Notes: a model not told the origin generated them from the sequence alone. A stretch of DNA of 64,000 nt from an uncultured Lachnospiraceae bacterium (GCA_900319245.1 ONNQ01000011.1:23165-87164); one strand, 5' to 3'. Shown: positions 11,084 to 20,024, counted from the first letter of the stretch. A program made the numbers and translations.

Positions 11084-11529
11084 GTTTCCTCCTCCTTTGC
11101 GTTCCCCCGCAAAAGATTTGCCAGTACAACAGTTACTAAAATCTATTAAAAATGTGGTTAACATTTCTCCACATTTTTTACGAATAATGTCAAAATAGAG
11201 CCTATTATCCCCACTCCCTTCGAAGGTTTTCGGGAATAATGCTCTGCAAAAGAAAATCACGCTGAATGTGTGACAAAAAAGTTAAGTCCCATAAAATAAA
11301 TTTAACATTTTTCTGCAAGATGTCAACGGTAACCGTTAAATAAACAGTCTGAAAATTATGCTTGGGCCAAAAACCGCCCAGGCAGAGTATTTTCAATGTC
11401 GGTCAACCATCAACGGCAATTATATATGATACATATTTTAATTGATAATTACAATATTCATATAACTATTACCGTAATTGTTGTCCCTTTTTTGGCCTGA
11501 TCAGCGCACTTTGCTTTCACAGATCGTCT
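11084..11529. other. AT-rich intergenic region upstream of the giant adhesin
   Basis: About 445 bases without a convincing gene. It must hold the adhesin promoter. The best candidate on the minus strand is TTGACA at 11326-11321 followed about 16-17 bases later by a weak AT-rich -10 near 11304-11298. The TTGACA overlaps a palindrome, AACGGT-A-ACCGTT, at 11325-11337, which could be an operator. A second TTGACA lies at 11194-11189. An imperfect hairpin (GCCTGGGC/GCCCAAGC) sits at about 11359-11382. The long AT-rich leader resembles those of regulated surface protein genes, but no site is certain. Confidence 0.4.
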
Positions 11530-12513
11530 TCAGTGCACTTCGCAGGTACTGAGGAGCACTCTCACCGCTGCCTCGTATTCAGTTCTTCTGGTTGCCCTGC
11601 GGATCTCCTTGAGGCATTTGGCCCCGTCCGGAAAGAGATTTCCCATATAAAACCACAGTTCTTTCATGTGACTGAGCACCACTGCGTCCCCTGGGAGGGT
11701 CTCCTGAAAGCGCTTATAGAGCGCGTCATGGAAGGCGCCGAGCTCCTCGGCCGTTACTTTGGCACCGCCGCGGCACTGCCGAACCAGCGACGGGTCCGCC
11801 AGAAGGCCTCGCCCGATCATGATGCTGTCCATACTTCTGCCCACTTTGGCGCAGGTTTCCGTAATCTCTGCGGCGTCACGCGGAGTTTTGATATCCCCGT
11901 TATAGACAACAGGATTGGTGCTCTCTCGAAGGACCAGAAGAAAGGCCTCGCGGTCCGCTTTGCCCCTGTAGAGGTCCTTCTGGGAACGCGGATGCACGAT
12001 GAGTTCGCTGAGGGGATAGCGGTTATAGATGTGAATAAGGCCCTCTGCCTCGTCGGTGCTGTCGGTTCCCAGCCTTGTTTTGACCGAGATTGCGACCTGG
12101 GGGCGGCCCGTTTCTCTCCTGGAGAGCCCTTCAAAGACGCCATCCAGATAGGCGTCCAGTTCATTGGTGTACTTGAGGAGGCCGGAGCCCTTCTTTTTCT
12201 TCGCTACCGTGGGCATAGGGCAGCCCAGGTTGAGGTTGATCTCTTCATAGCCCAAGGCTGCCATCTCTTCGATGGCCCAAAGAGTCTCGTCCGCCTTGTT
12301 GGAGAGGATCTGCGGCACGGCGTGAAGGCCTGTATTGTTGGCGGGGTCCATATCCTGCTTCTCTTTATTCTTAAAATGCTTGGTGTAGTTGGGCGCCGCG
12401 AAGGGGATATAATAGCGGTCGACGCCGGGGAAAAACGCATGATGCGTCGTCCTGTATACGTAGCCTGTGATCCCTTCCAGCGGGGCAAAATAGTACTGCA
12501 TGCCGTTCTCCAT
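11530..12513 (-). CDS. tRNA-dihydrouridine synthase family protein
   Basis: 327 residues, a flavin enzyme family that reduces specific uridines in tRNA. The start at ATG 12513 is chosen because AGGAG lies 7 bases upstream; a longer frame upstream lacks a ribosome site. Family signatures are visible: YFAPLEGITGYVYR at the N-terminus (FMN-binding strand), INLNLGCPMP with the catalytic Cys (about residue 100), SVKTRLG, and PVVYNGDI and MIGRGLLADP in the distal phosphate-binding strands. Length agrees with DusB-like enzymes. It stands alone on the minus strand. Which Dus subtype it is cannot be told by eye. Confidence 0.9.
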   Translation of the reverse strand: MENGMQYYFAPLEGITGYVYRTTHHAFFPGVDRYYIPFAAPNYTKHFKNKEKQDMDPANNTGLHAVPQILSNKADETLWAIEEMAALGYEEINLNLGCPMPTVAKKKKGSGLLKYTNELDAYLDGVFEGLSRRETGRPQVAISVKTRLGTDSTDEAEGLIHIYNRYPLSELIVHPRSQKDLYRGKADREAFLLVLRESTNPVVYNGDIKTPRDAAEITETCAKVGRSMDSIMIGRGLLADPSLVRQCRGGAKVTAEELGAFHDALYKRFQETLPGDAVVLSHMKELWFYMGNLFPDGAKCLKEIRRATRRTEYEAAVRVLLSTCEVH

Positions 12514-12588
12514 TTCATGCTCCTCTTTTCTTATAGCGGTACTGTCTATTGTAACACTTGAAGGCGGCATCCTCCATGCAGATTTTTA

Positions 12589-12617
12589 TTTACAAATCAT
12601 ATGCTTGCGTCTATAAT
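12589..12617 (+). promoter_or_regulatory. Sigma-70/SigA promoter of tRNA-Leu
   Basis: TTTACA at 12589-12594 and a perfect TATAAT at 12612-12617 are separated by exactly 17 bases. The tRNA begins 36 bases after the -10 box, so transcription should start near 12624 with a short leader. Confidence 0.8.
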
Positions 12618-12653
12618 TGACATGTTAAGTCGTGGCACATCGTCACACAGTAA

Positions 12654-12737
12654 GCCGGCGTGTCGGAATTGGCAGACGAGACAGACTCAAAATCTGTTGT
12701 CCGTGAGGGCGTGTGGGTCCGAGTCCCACCGCCGGCA
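12654..12737 (+). tRNA. tRNA-Leu (anticodon CAA)
   Basis: 84 bases. The acceptor stem GCCGGCG pairs with CGCCGGC at the 3' end, followed by discriminator A; CCA is not encoded. The anticodon stem ACAGA/TCTGT encloses the loop CTCAAAA, giving anticodon CAA, which reads UUG. A long variable arm and the T-arm GTGGG-TCCGAGT-CCCAC fit a class II leucine tRNA. It has its own promoter at 12589-12617 and is followed by a hairpin terminator. Confidence 0.95.
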
Positions 12738-12750
12738 GTATTATAATAAG

Positions 12751-12779
12751 AAAACCCGCGCATGATTGCGCGGGTTTTT
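12751..12779 (+). terminator. Rho-independent terminator after tRNA-Leu
   Basis: The stem AAACCCGCGC/GCGCGGGTTT with loop ATGATT is followed by a T run. The A-rich 5' side means it could also end the convergent hydroxylase operon, whose last gene stops at 12822. Confidence 0.85.
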
Positions 12780-12821
12780 CTGGGTGCAGCGGAGCGCCTC
12801 TGGCGCTGTGCGGGAGCTTTT

Positions 12822-15230
12822 TTACTCATGTTTCTGCGCTCCTTTCTCCTTAAATGCCATACAGATCTGTTCCGGTGTGATCGGCAGCTCATAGAACCGC
12901 TTTCCTGTGGCCTGATAGATTGCCTCCTGGATCGCGGGTCCCGGCGTATTGATGACTACTTCACCAATGGATTTGGCGCCAAAGGGCCCTCTCTCCTCAT
13001 AACTGCTCACCAGCTCGACCTCGATGTGACCGATATCCTGCCTTGTAGGAATTCTGTACTGCATCAGGCTGTTCTCAATCGGTTTTCCTCTGTCGTTGTA
13101 GGTGATGCTCTCCGTCAGTGCCATGCCGATTCCCTGCAGGATGCCGCCTTCCGCCTGTACCTTGGCAAGGTTGGAATTGAGCGGTGTTCCGCAGTCCACG
13201 GCGCTGACATAACGGCGGACCTTGGTCTCTCCTGTCGCCTTATCGATTTCAAGCTCGACCGCGCCTACCATAAAGGGCGGCGGCGAAGTGGGCGAGCTAT
13301 TGGTCTCTGTGACTTCCAGCGCCAGGTTATTGGATACCTGCGTGCCGTAGCCAATCTGCTCGAGAGATATACTGTTCTTGCCTTCTCCGTACACTTTATT
13401 TCCGTCAAAATACAGTTCGTTCACATTCTGTCCCAACATCTGGGATGCCTTCTCGAGAATCAGCTCACGCAGCTGCCGCGCCGCTTTTTCGACCGCTTTT
13501 CCTGTGACATAGGCGGTACTGGAGGCATAGGATCCCGAATCGTAAGGAGAAATATCTGTATCTGCCTCAAAAACCACAATGCGGTCGGGGCTGCAATCCA
13601 GCACTTCTGCCGCCACCTGGGCCAGCGTAGTGTCGCTGCCGGTTCCCATGTCCGCAGAGCCGACGGTCAATGTATAATAGCCGTCATCTTCCAGCTTGAT
13701 TCTCGCGCTGCCTACGTCTACGCCAGAAATGCCGGATCCCTGCATGGACATTCCTATGCCGTAGGCCAGTATTTTGCCATTACCAAGATCTTTGACAGGG
13801 GCGTTTTCCTCCCATCCGATCCGTCTCTTGACATCAGAAAGACACCTGTCGAGGGCGCAGCTCTCCGTCGCTTCCCCGTAGTAAGAGGCCATTCTCTGGC
13901 CCTCGCGGACCATGTTCTTCTCACGCAGCCACACCGGGTCTACACCCAGCTCCTGGGCCAGCTCATTGACTGCCGATTCCACGGCAAAAATACCCTGCGT
14001 CGCGCCATAACCTCTGTAGGCGCCGGAGGACATGTGGTTGGTATAGACCACATCGTCCACGAAGCGATAGGCCTCCGCACTGCCGTACAGGGAGATAGAT
14101 TTGTGACCTGACAGGCCGACTGTCGTCGGTCCGTGCTCGCCATAAGCTCCCGTATTGGACAAAGTATAGAGGTCAATGCCACGGATCAATCCATCTTTCA
14201 TGGCGCCGATCCGTACGTGCATCTGCATTTGGTGTCTGGGCGAGGAGGCTGTCAGGGACTCCTCTCTGGTGAAGTTCAGCATGCTGGGCTTCTTGGTCAT
14301 CCAGGTGACAAATGCCGGATAGACTTCCGAGATGGCAGTCTGCTTGGCACCAAATCCACCGCCAATCCTGGGCTTTCTTACCCGGATCATTCTCTGCGGG
14401 ATGTGCAGCGCATTGGATACGATCCTTCGAACGTGGAAAACAATCTGCGTAGACGATGTAATATCCAATCGACCGAATTGGTCAATGGTGCAAAACGTGC
14501 GGAAAGTCTCCATCATGGCCTGCTGACAAGCCTGGGTCCTATATGTACGATCCACTACGACATCGCAATCATCCAGCACTGCATCAATATCGCCCTCGCT
14601 GAATTCCTCGTGGGATACAAGGTTTCGCCTGGCATCTCCGCACACCTGCACCATAGGGAGCCAGTTCTCCTCGGGATGCACGATCACCGGGTTGTCCAGC
14701 GCCTTAGTGAAGTCCAGAACAGCCTCCATGACCTTATATTTGACCTTGATCAGGCGCATCGCCTTCATACAGGTCTTCTCGTCTTCTCCAGCGATGATTG
14801 CGACAGGGTCTCCTGCAAAGCGAACATGCCGATCCAGCACCAGTCTGTCGTAAGGACTGAACTCCGGATAGGTCTGTCCCGCCTGCGTGTATCGTTGACC
14901 ATCTTGGCCAACATCTTCCCAGGTGAAAATTGCCTCGATTCCCTTCACTTTCATGGCCGCCGATGTATCGATTTCTTCCACGAAAGCATTTGCGTGGGGC
15001 GAACGCAGGAGCTTGACCGTAAGGCAGTCCTGAGGAACCAGATCATTGGTATATTTGGCCTGACCTAAGAGCAGCTGCATTGCATCCTTCTTGCGGATAG
15101 GCTTTCCCACCGCATGCAGCATCGAAGTGCGATTCTCGATCTCTACGCGGGCTTTCTCCTGCTCCTCGGGGGTTCTTGCGCCGAATACTCTCTCCGGCAT
15201 CTGTGTGCTTGTCATTTTCTCATTACTCAT
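12822..15230 (-). CDS. Xanthine dehydrogenase-like molybdenum hydroxylase, molybdopterin-binding subunit
   Basis: 802 residues, the large catalytic subunit of a xanthine-oxidase-family hydroxylase. The start at ATG 15230 overlaps the previous gene's stop as ATGA, with GGAG 9 bases upstream; a GTG five codons earlier is less likely. Visible family motifs are GGGFGAKQ (about residue 310), the RGYGATQG region that binds the cofactor, QGSGISGVDVG, GSADMGTGSDT, and GPFGAKSIGE near the C-terminus, which contains the catalytic Glu. It is the last gene of a six-gene operon with the 2Fe-2S and FAD subunits, SelD and a DUF3343 protein. Together with YqeB, YqeC and MocA nearby, this suggests a selenium-dependent molybdenum hydroxylase with labile selenium at the Mo centre. 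The substrate (purine or other heterocycle) cannot be read from the sequence. Confidence 0.93.
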   Translation of the reverse strand: MSNEKMTSTQMPERVFGARTPEEQEKARVEIENRTSMLHAVGKPIRKKDAMQLLLGQAKYTNDLVPQDCLTVKLLRSPHANAFVEEIDTSAAMKVKGIEAIFTWEDVGQDGQRYTQAGQTYPEFSPYDRLVLDRHVRFAGDPVAIIAGEDEKTCMKAMRLIKVKYKVMEAVLDFTKALDNPVIVHPEENWLPMVQVCGDARRNLVSHEEFSEGDIDAVLDDCDVVVDRTYRTQACQQAMMETFRTFCTIDQFGRLDITSSTQIVFHVRRIVSNALHIPQRMIRVRKPRIGGGFGAKQTAISEVYPAFVTWMTKKPSMLNFTREESLTASSPRHQMQMHVRIGAMKDGLIRGIDLYTLSNTGAYGEHGPTTVGLSGHKSISLYGSAEAYRFVDDVVYTNHMSSGAYRGYGATQGIFAVESAVNELAQELGVDPVWLREKNMVREGQRMASYYGEATESCALDRCLSDVKRRIGWEENAPVKDLGNGKILAYGIGMSMQGSGISGVDVGSARIKLEDDGYYTLTVGSADMGTGSDTTLAQVAAEVLDCSPDRIVVFEADTDISPYDSGSYASSTAYVTGKAVEKAARQLRELILEKASQMLGQNVNELYFDGNKVYGEGKNSISLEQIGYGTQVSNNLALEVTETNSSPTSPPPFMVGAVELEIDKATGETKVRRYVSAVDCGTPLNSNLAKVQAEGGILQGIGMALTESITYNDRGKPIENSLMQYRIPTRQDIGHIEVELVSSYEERGPFGAKSIGEVVINTPGPAIQEAIYQATGKRFYELPITPEQICMAFKEKGAQKHE

Positions 15231-15685
15231 TGGCTCTTTCTCCACTCGAGGAAACGCATAATGCCCCGCTGCTGTCCCTCGTATCCGCTGCAGCGACAGA
15301 GATTACCTGCCAGATACTCTCTGACTTCCTCTTCCGTCGGATCCGGATTCTCTCTAAAGAGGGCAATGGCGTTCATCACCGTCCCCGGATTGCAGAATCC
15401 GCACTGGTCTGCACCCTGATCCGCTATAAATCCCGCGAAATCATAGGCTTCTTCCCTGAGTCCTTCCAGCGTAGTCACATTTCTCCCCTGTGCCCGGGCT
15501 GCCGGCACCGAGCAGGACAAAACCGGCACATCGTCCAGGAAGACGGTGCACAGACCACAGCACGAAGTCTCGCAGCCGCATTTGACGCTCAGACATCCCT
15601 GGTCTCTGACAAATGTAAGGAGGCTTGTATCGTCCGCCACATGTCCGGAAACCGGCTTACCGTTTAATTTCATCTGTATTTCCAT
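15227..15685 (-). CDS. Molybdenum hydroxylase 2Fe-2S subunit
   Basis: 152 residues, the electron-transfer subunit with two [2Fe-2S] clusters. The N-terminal plant-ferredoxin-type domain has KCGCETSCCGLC, in which the spacing of cluster Cys is kept although the usual GxCG context reads SCCG. The C-terminal helical domain has QCGFCNPG and NLCRCSGY. AAAGGAG lies 6 bases before ATG 15685. The stop overlaps the start of the molybdenum subunit by 4 bases (ATGA), implying coupled translation. Length is typical of separate CoxS/XdhC-type small subunits. Confidence 0.95.
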   Translation of the reverse strand: MEIQMKLNGKPVSGHVADDTSLLTFVRDQGCLSVKCGCETSCCGLCTVFLDDVPVLSCSVPAARAQGRNVTTLEGLREEAYDFAGFIADQGADQCGFCNPGTVMNAIALFRENPDPTEEEVREYLAGNLCRCSGYEGQQRGIMRFLEWRKSQ

Positions 15686-15701
15686 AGCCGTCTCCTTTCT
15701 G

Positions 15702-16532
15702 TCACTGGCAGCGGGCGGATTCTTCGCCGCTCTTGTTCATCAGCTTGCGTATGGATCTCTCCAGCAGGACGCCCATGAGGTGGGTGCGGTACTCTGCACT
15801 GCCGCGCATGTTTGTGCCGGTCTCGATGTTTTGGCACATTGCGGTGATGATCTCGCCCATACTGTTCTCTGTGACGAGTCCTTGCTCCATTTCTGCGCGA
15901 ACCGCGATGCCTGGTCTTGCACCGACAGCAAATCGCCACTCTCCGTTATCGAGCTTCGCTGCCGCCTCGGTCAGCATAGGAAAGTCCGTCGCCGTTCTTC
16001 TCACAGAGCGATAGTCAAAGGTGGCTTGCTCCTTGCGCACAATAATGCGGGTGAGAACGGCGCCCTTGGGCTGATCCTGACCAGCCTGGACGAAGTCATC
16101 GAGCGTCATGGTCTCGGTTCCTTCTTCCGGCCCGCAGTAGAGTTCTACGGTCGTCTCCATCGCCAGAAACAGTGTGATCACGTCCGAAAAGCCAAATCTC
16201 CCCCAGATGCTTCCTCCGACAGTCGCGCCGTTGCGGAACTGAACGCCGACAATGTGGCGAAGAGCCTCTTTCACCGCACCGTTTGTATAGCGGACAAATG
16301 GTTCCCAGGTTTCCAGCCTTCTAAGCGGAACCATGGCTCCGATGCGAAAAGCGTCCTCTGTCTCCTCGATCTGATCAAGGCCTAGGCCGCACAGGTCAAT
16401 CAGCGTACCAATCTGACCATTGCCCATGCGCATCCACATCGTGCCTGCTGCCAGTCGGGCACTTTTCTTCTTGTTGAGGGTCCAGGCTTCTTCCAGGCTC
16501 CCTGGCCGCTCGTACTTGTTAAATGTCAGCAT
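15702..16532 (-). CDS. Molybdenum hydroxylase FAD-binding subunit
   Basis: 276 residues, the FAD-binding medium subunit (CoxM/XdhB type) that passes electrons between the Fe-S clusters and the final acceptor. The start at ATG 16532 follows AGGAG by 5 bases. Visible features are YERPGSLEEAW at the N-terminus, LAAGTMWM where the family has an AGGT flavin-contact loop, the conserved RNGATVGGSIWGRFGFSD segment near the middle, and a FAD_binding_5/CO dehydrogenase flavoprotein C-terminal domain. It is 16 bases upstream of the Fe-S subunit and 23 bases downstream of selD in the same operon. Confidence 0.92.
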   Translation of the reverse strand: MLTFNKYERPGSLEEAWTLNKKKSARLAAGTMWMRMGNGQIGTLIDLCGLGLDQIEETEDAFRIGAMVPLRRLETWEPFVRYTNGAVKEALRHIVGVQFRNGATVGGSIWGRFGFSDVITLFLAMETTVELYCGPEEGTETMTLDDFVQAGQDQPKGAVLTRIIVRKEQATFDYRSVRRTATDFPMLTEAAAKLDNGEWRFAVGARPGIAVRAEMEQGLVTENSMGEIITAMCQNIETGTNMRGSAEYRTHLMGVLLERSIRKLMNKSGEESARCQ

Positions 16533-16555
16533 AGAATCTCCTTTATATAACAAGC

Positions 16556-17722
16556 TTATACCAGCAGTATCCTTTTTCCGCCTTCATAGGGACCGACTGT
16601 CCCAATTACAGCACATTTCATGCCCTCATTACCGAGCTGTTTCTCTGCTTCCTTAAGGTCGCTTAACAGCTGCTGTGCATCCTCGGGGTCCACCGCCATC
16701 AGGAGACCTCCCGATGTCTGCGGGTCGTAGAGCAGATCCTGCATGGTTTGCATCCACTGCTGCGACCGCATGGGTACCTTGTGATCCACTCCGCCAGCCG
16801 ACTCCAGCGCCTCCTGTGACCACAGGGGTACCTTGTAATCCGCCCCATCGCGGTCCGTCCCTTCGCCCACTTGGACTTGGTCCTGTGCGAAATGCCGGTT
16901 GCGGTACATGCCCGCCGGCAGGATGCCCATCTCGGCAAACTCCCAGGCCTCCGGGATCACCTGCGCCTGCGCTGCCTGTAAATCCACATGAATCTGCACA
17001 TCACTGCCCGATGCCATCTCCAGCATGTGTCCCAGCATGCCGAATCCGGTCACGTCCGTGCAAGCGTGCACCCTATAGCGCACCATCACGTCCCTCGCGG
17101 CCCGGTTCAGCGTCATCATAATCTGCTCCATCCGCTCCGTGAGCGCCGCATCGCACATCTCCGCCTTGGCCGCCGTCGTCAGAACACCGATTCCCAAGGG
17201 CTTGGTATAGATCAACACATCCCCTGCCTTAGCCCCCGAGTTGGTCAAAATCCTGTCCGGATGCACGAATCCTGTGACTGCCAGGCCGTATTTTGGCTCT
17301 TTGTCGTAAATGCTGTGGCCGCCTGTGATCATGGCGCCTGCTTCGTACACCTTGGCGTAGCCGCCCCGCAGGATCTCGTGGACATGTGTCTTGTCCATGT
17401 CCTCGGGCACCATCATGATATTGAGGGCCAGCTTGGGCTCCCCGCCCATGGCGTAGACGTCGGACAGCGCATTAGCTGCCGCGATTGCACCGAATCTGTA
17501 GGGATCGTCCGCAATCGGTGGGAAGAAGTCGACGGTCTGCACGATGGCCAGCTCGTCGCTGATCTTATATACCGAGGCATCGTCACTCTTGTCAAACCCC
17601 ACTAAAAGCCGTGGATCTTTGCGCACCTGCAGATCGCCCAGCAGGGCCTGAAGCTCACCGGCGCCGACCTTGGCACCGCAGCCGGCACATTCCGTGAGTT
17701 TGGTCAGTTTGATTGAATTCAT
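16556..17722 (-). CDS. selD: Selenide, water dikinase
   Basis: 388 residues. SelD makes selenophosphate from selenide and ATP. The N-terminal motif ECAGCGAK keeps the catalytic Cys and Lys of the family, with Ala where E. coli has a second, dispensable Cys. QTVDFFPPI, GAIAAANALSDVYAMGG and LLYDPQTSGG are classic. Between RNRHFA and the last of these there is an extra stretch of about 35 residues containing two copies of a (Y/H)KVP(L/M)xSQ module; the DNA copies are 16757-16786 and 16811-16840. It starts 3 bases after the DUF3343 gene, with an RBS in that gene's end. No selA, selB or selC is seen in the window, which fits a SelD serving the molybdenum hydroxylase rather than selenocysteine. 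Confidence 0.95.
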   Translation of the reverse strand: MNSIKLTKLTECAGCGAKVGAGELQALLGDLQVRKDPRLLVGFDKSDDASVYKISDELAIVQTVDFFPPIADDPYRFGAIAAANALSDVYAMGGEPKLALNIMMVPEDMDKTHVHEILRGGYAKVYEAGAMITGGHSIYDKEPKYGLAVTGFVHPDRILTNSGAKAGDVLIYTKPLGIGVLTTAAKAEMCDAALTERMEQIMMTLNRAARDVMVRYRVHACTDVTGFGMLGHMLEMASGSDVQIHVDLQAAQAQVIPEAWEFAEMGILPAGMYRNRHFAQDQVQVGEGTDRDGADYKVPLWSQEALESAGGVDHKVPMRSQQWMQTMQDLLYDPQTSGGLLMAVDPEDAQQLLSDLKEAEKQLGNEGMKCAVIGTVGPYEGGKRILLV

Positions 17723-17725
17723 CGT

Positions 17726-18064
17726 TTACTCTTTTCCTCGCACTTCATACATCATGACTTCATGCACGCCGGCGATCGTGAAGTTTCCTTCGGAAGCCGC
17801 TGTGAAAGCCTGCAGTGTCCCCGGCGCAATGATCCACGCAAGGCCGCAGTCCGCCCGGATCGTTCCTGGAAGGGGAATGATCCTGCCTGCGATTCCGCGC
17901 GCCCGGCAGACAGATTCTGCCACCATCGCATCCGCTGTGGTCGGGAAGGAGGCAACTTGGTGGAGGGTTTTGCGGCGGCGGGGTCGCCGACTACCTGCGG
18001 TGACATCTGCAGAGGCCGCTTCTGAACTGTTCCTGGCTGTCGTATTCTCTGGCTGTCCGCTCAT
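17726..18064 (-). CDS. DUF3343 domain protein (putative Se/S carrier-like)
   Basis: 112 residues. The start at ATG 18064 overlaps the MATE transporter stop as ATGA. The C-terminal 75 residues match the DUF3343 family: FPTTADAMVAE, GIAGRIIPLPGTIRADCGLAW with its conserved Cys, and a short end. The first 35 residues (Ser/Ala-rich, then RRPRRRK) are an unusual extension, since the family is usually near 80 residues. DUF3343 proteins are often found beside SelD and molybdenum hydroxylase genes; a carrier role for selenium or sulfur is inferred from that context and from the single Cys. Confidence 0.75.
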   Translation of the reverse strand: MSGQPENTTARNSSEAASADVTAGSRRPRRRKTLHQVASFPTTADAMVAESVCRARGIAGRIIPLPGTIRADCGLAWIIAPGTLQAFTAASEGNFTIAGVHEVMMYEVRGKE

Positions 18065-19446
18065 TGGGCGCCTCCATACAGCCGGTCGATCTCCGACACC
18101 TGGTCCTCGTCGGGCGTCTCCTTCATAAATTGCGCCACAAACGGGATGCAAGTCAGCGTCGTGAGCATGTCCGCAACCATCTGCGCACACTCGATACCGG
18201 TCAATCCCAGAAACAGGGGCAAAACAATGAGCGCCGGAATGTAATAGAGTCCGCTGCGCAGCATAGCCATAAACGAAGCTTCTTTACTGCGGCCGATGCT
18301 TTGGAACATCATGTTGGACGATACACTGAACGGCTGCATCACAACCGCGATACATTGAAAGCGCAGCGCACGGCTGCCAATCTCCACAACCTGCGGATCG
18401 TCGCGGAATATTTGTACTATTGGTGCGGGAAACAGGAAGCCGGCGATGGCGAGAATGCCTAGGACGGCGGTTCCTATTTTGACCGTGAAGAAGAAACTGT
18501 CGCGCAGTCTTTTGAACTTGCGCGCGCCATAGTTATAAGCGGAAACCGGCTGAAAGCCCTGCCCGAGGCCGATCATGGCCGATCCGATGAACATGACAAT
18601 TCGCCCGACGATCGCCATGGCCGCAATGGCCGCGTCGCCGTAAGGCATTGCGCAGTGGTTGAGAGTAATGGTCGAAATGCTGTTGAGCATCTGCCGGATC
18701 AGGCTCGGGAAACCCACGCGCATAATGGACAGCGTGACTTCCGGATCATTGGAGCGGCAGCGCAGCGACAGGCGGCTGATGGTCCGCTTGCTAAACACCA
18801 TGTACAACAAAATGCCAAAGCTGATATACTGCGAAATCGCAGTCGACAGCCCCGCACCGTCGATGCCCAGCCCCAGGCCGAACATCAGAATGGGATCCCC
18901 AATCATATTGAGGACGCCGCCCGTCACCAGTCCAAACATGGCCAAAACAGCACGCCCCTCATAGCGCATCACGTTATTGAGCACGCAACTTCCCACCAGC
19001 GCCGGCCCTGAGATCAGGATATAGAAGCCGTAGTTCTTGGAAAACGGCAAAATCGTATCCGTGCTTCCCATGAGCCGCATTAGGGGCTCCAGCCCAACCA
19101 GACACACCGCGCTGACAACCACGCTGATGACCATTGCATGAAAGAAAGCTGTCGAAAACAGCCGATCCGCTGTGTCCCGGTCGCCCTCTCCCAGCCGTAT
19201 GCTGATCTGGCTTCCTGCGCCGTGTCCCATCATAAAGCCAAAAGCCTGAAAAATTGACTGCACGCCCAGCACAACGCCAATCGCGGCGCTGGCGCTGGTC
19301 CCCAGCTTGCCCACAAAATAGGCGTCCACCAGGTTGTAAATCATTGTGATCATCATGCTGAAGATCGTTGGCACGGCCAGCCGTGGGATCAGCTTCTCCA
19401 CGGGCGTCATGACTAGTTTTCTGTATTGCTGTTGCTCTTTGCTCAT
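18061..19446 (-). CDS. MATE family efflux transporter
   Basis: 461 residues with about 12 hydrophobic segments in two pseudo-symmetric halves, as in Na+/H+-driven multidrug and metabolite exporters. The N-terminal half has the family run TIFSMMITMIYNLVDAYFVG, and the second half has GLGQGFQPVSAYNYGA. ATG 19446 has only a weak AGG upstream. It is the first gene of the run leading to DUF3343, selD and the hydroxylase, coupled by an ATGA overlap, so it may export a product or inhibitor of that pathway. The substrate is unknown. Confidence 0.92.
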   Translation of the reverse strand: MSKEQQQYRKLVMTPVEKLIPRLAVPTIFSMMITMIYNLVDAYFVGKLGTSASAAIGVVLGVQSIFQAFGFMMGHGAGSQISIRLGEGDRDTADRLFSTAFFHAMVISVVVSAVCLVGLEPLMRLMGSTDTILPFSKNYGFYILISGPALVGSCVLNNVMRYEGRAVLAMFGLVTGGVLNMIGDPILMFGLGLGIDGAGLSTAISQYISFGILLYMVFSKRTISRLSLRCRSNDPEVTLSIMRVGFPSLIRQMLNSISTITLNHCAMPYGDAAIAAMAIVGRIVMFIGSAMIGLGQGFQPVSAYNYGARKFKRLRDSFFFTVKIGTAVLGILAIAGFLFPAPIVQIFRDDPQVVEIGSRALRFQCIAVVMQPFSVSSNMMFQSIGRSKEASFMAMLRSGLYYIPALIVLPLFLGLTGIECAQMVADMLTTLTCIPFVAQFMKETPDEDQVSEIDRLYGGAQ

Positions 19447-19566
19447 TTTTATTTTGTTACCTGCTTGTTATTTTTTCTAAACTAGTTGTATTCCTTCATT
19501 TTTGTGGTGGTTATGCTTTGTTTTTGCCTTGGTTTGTCTTGGTTTGTCTTAACTACCCGCCTTGTT

Positions 19567-19940
19567 TGGGCACAGACGAGAACTTTTCAGATTTAGTTCC
19601 AATTGATTTCTTGCTCTTTTGCTACTTTTAGGTACAGGCTGAGATTTTTCTTCATTCAGCTCCCAATGCCTGCTTCTCTTTCGTGACGTTTGGGCACAGA
19701 AACTCTTTCTCAGAAAAAAGTTCCAAAAAGCTTAGCTTGCTTTGGAGACTATTTCTCGAAAATCCTTGTGTGTACCCAAAACGGCCAGTAGGCCTCCAGA
19801 ATTATGGAGACCATCTTGTCAAAATACATCTTCTGTGCCCAAAATGTCCAAAATCCATTGGAACTTTTTTTAAAAAAATAGCTTCTGTACCCAGTCCATC
19901 TCTATGGCTCCATTTTTAGAAAAAAGAGCTTCTGTACCTA
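19567..19940. repeat. Inverted intergenic repeat array 1 (3 + 4 units, about 62 bp period)
   Basis: In the gap between the MATE gene and the cysteine desulfurase, TGGGCACAG-type boxes start at 19567, 19629 (TAGGTACAG) and 19691, exactly 62 bp apart. They are followed by boxes in the opposite orientation at 19771 (TGTACCCA), 19833 (CTGTGCCCA), 19885 (CTGTACCCA) and 19932 (CTGTACCTA). Each left unit has a second block (TTxAGxTCC) 25-26 bp inside. The design matches the arrays at 58430 and 59813, but the rest of the sequence has diverged. No gene is seen in 19447-20024. Confidence 0.75.
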
Positions 19941-20024
19941 ACAAATCACCAATGCAGCTACCCTCAATAACCAAACCTCTGCTTTTCCCAGTTAAGCCCA
20001 CAGGTCGACCTGCGTTCGCCCGCT

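Noticed and set aside
12653-12892. Open frame on the minus strand across the tRNA and terminator
   Set aside because: It reads through the tRNA gene and has no start signals; tRNA structure is unambiguous.
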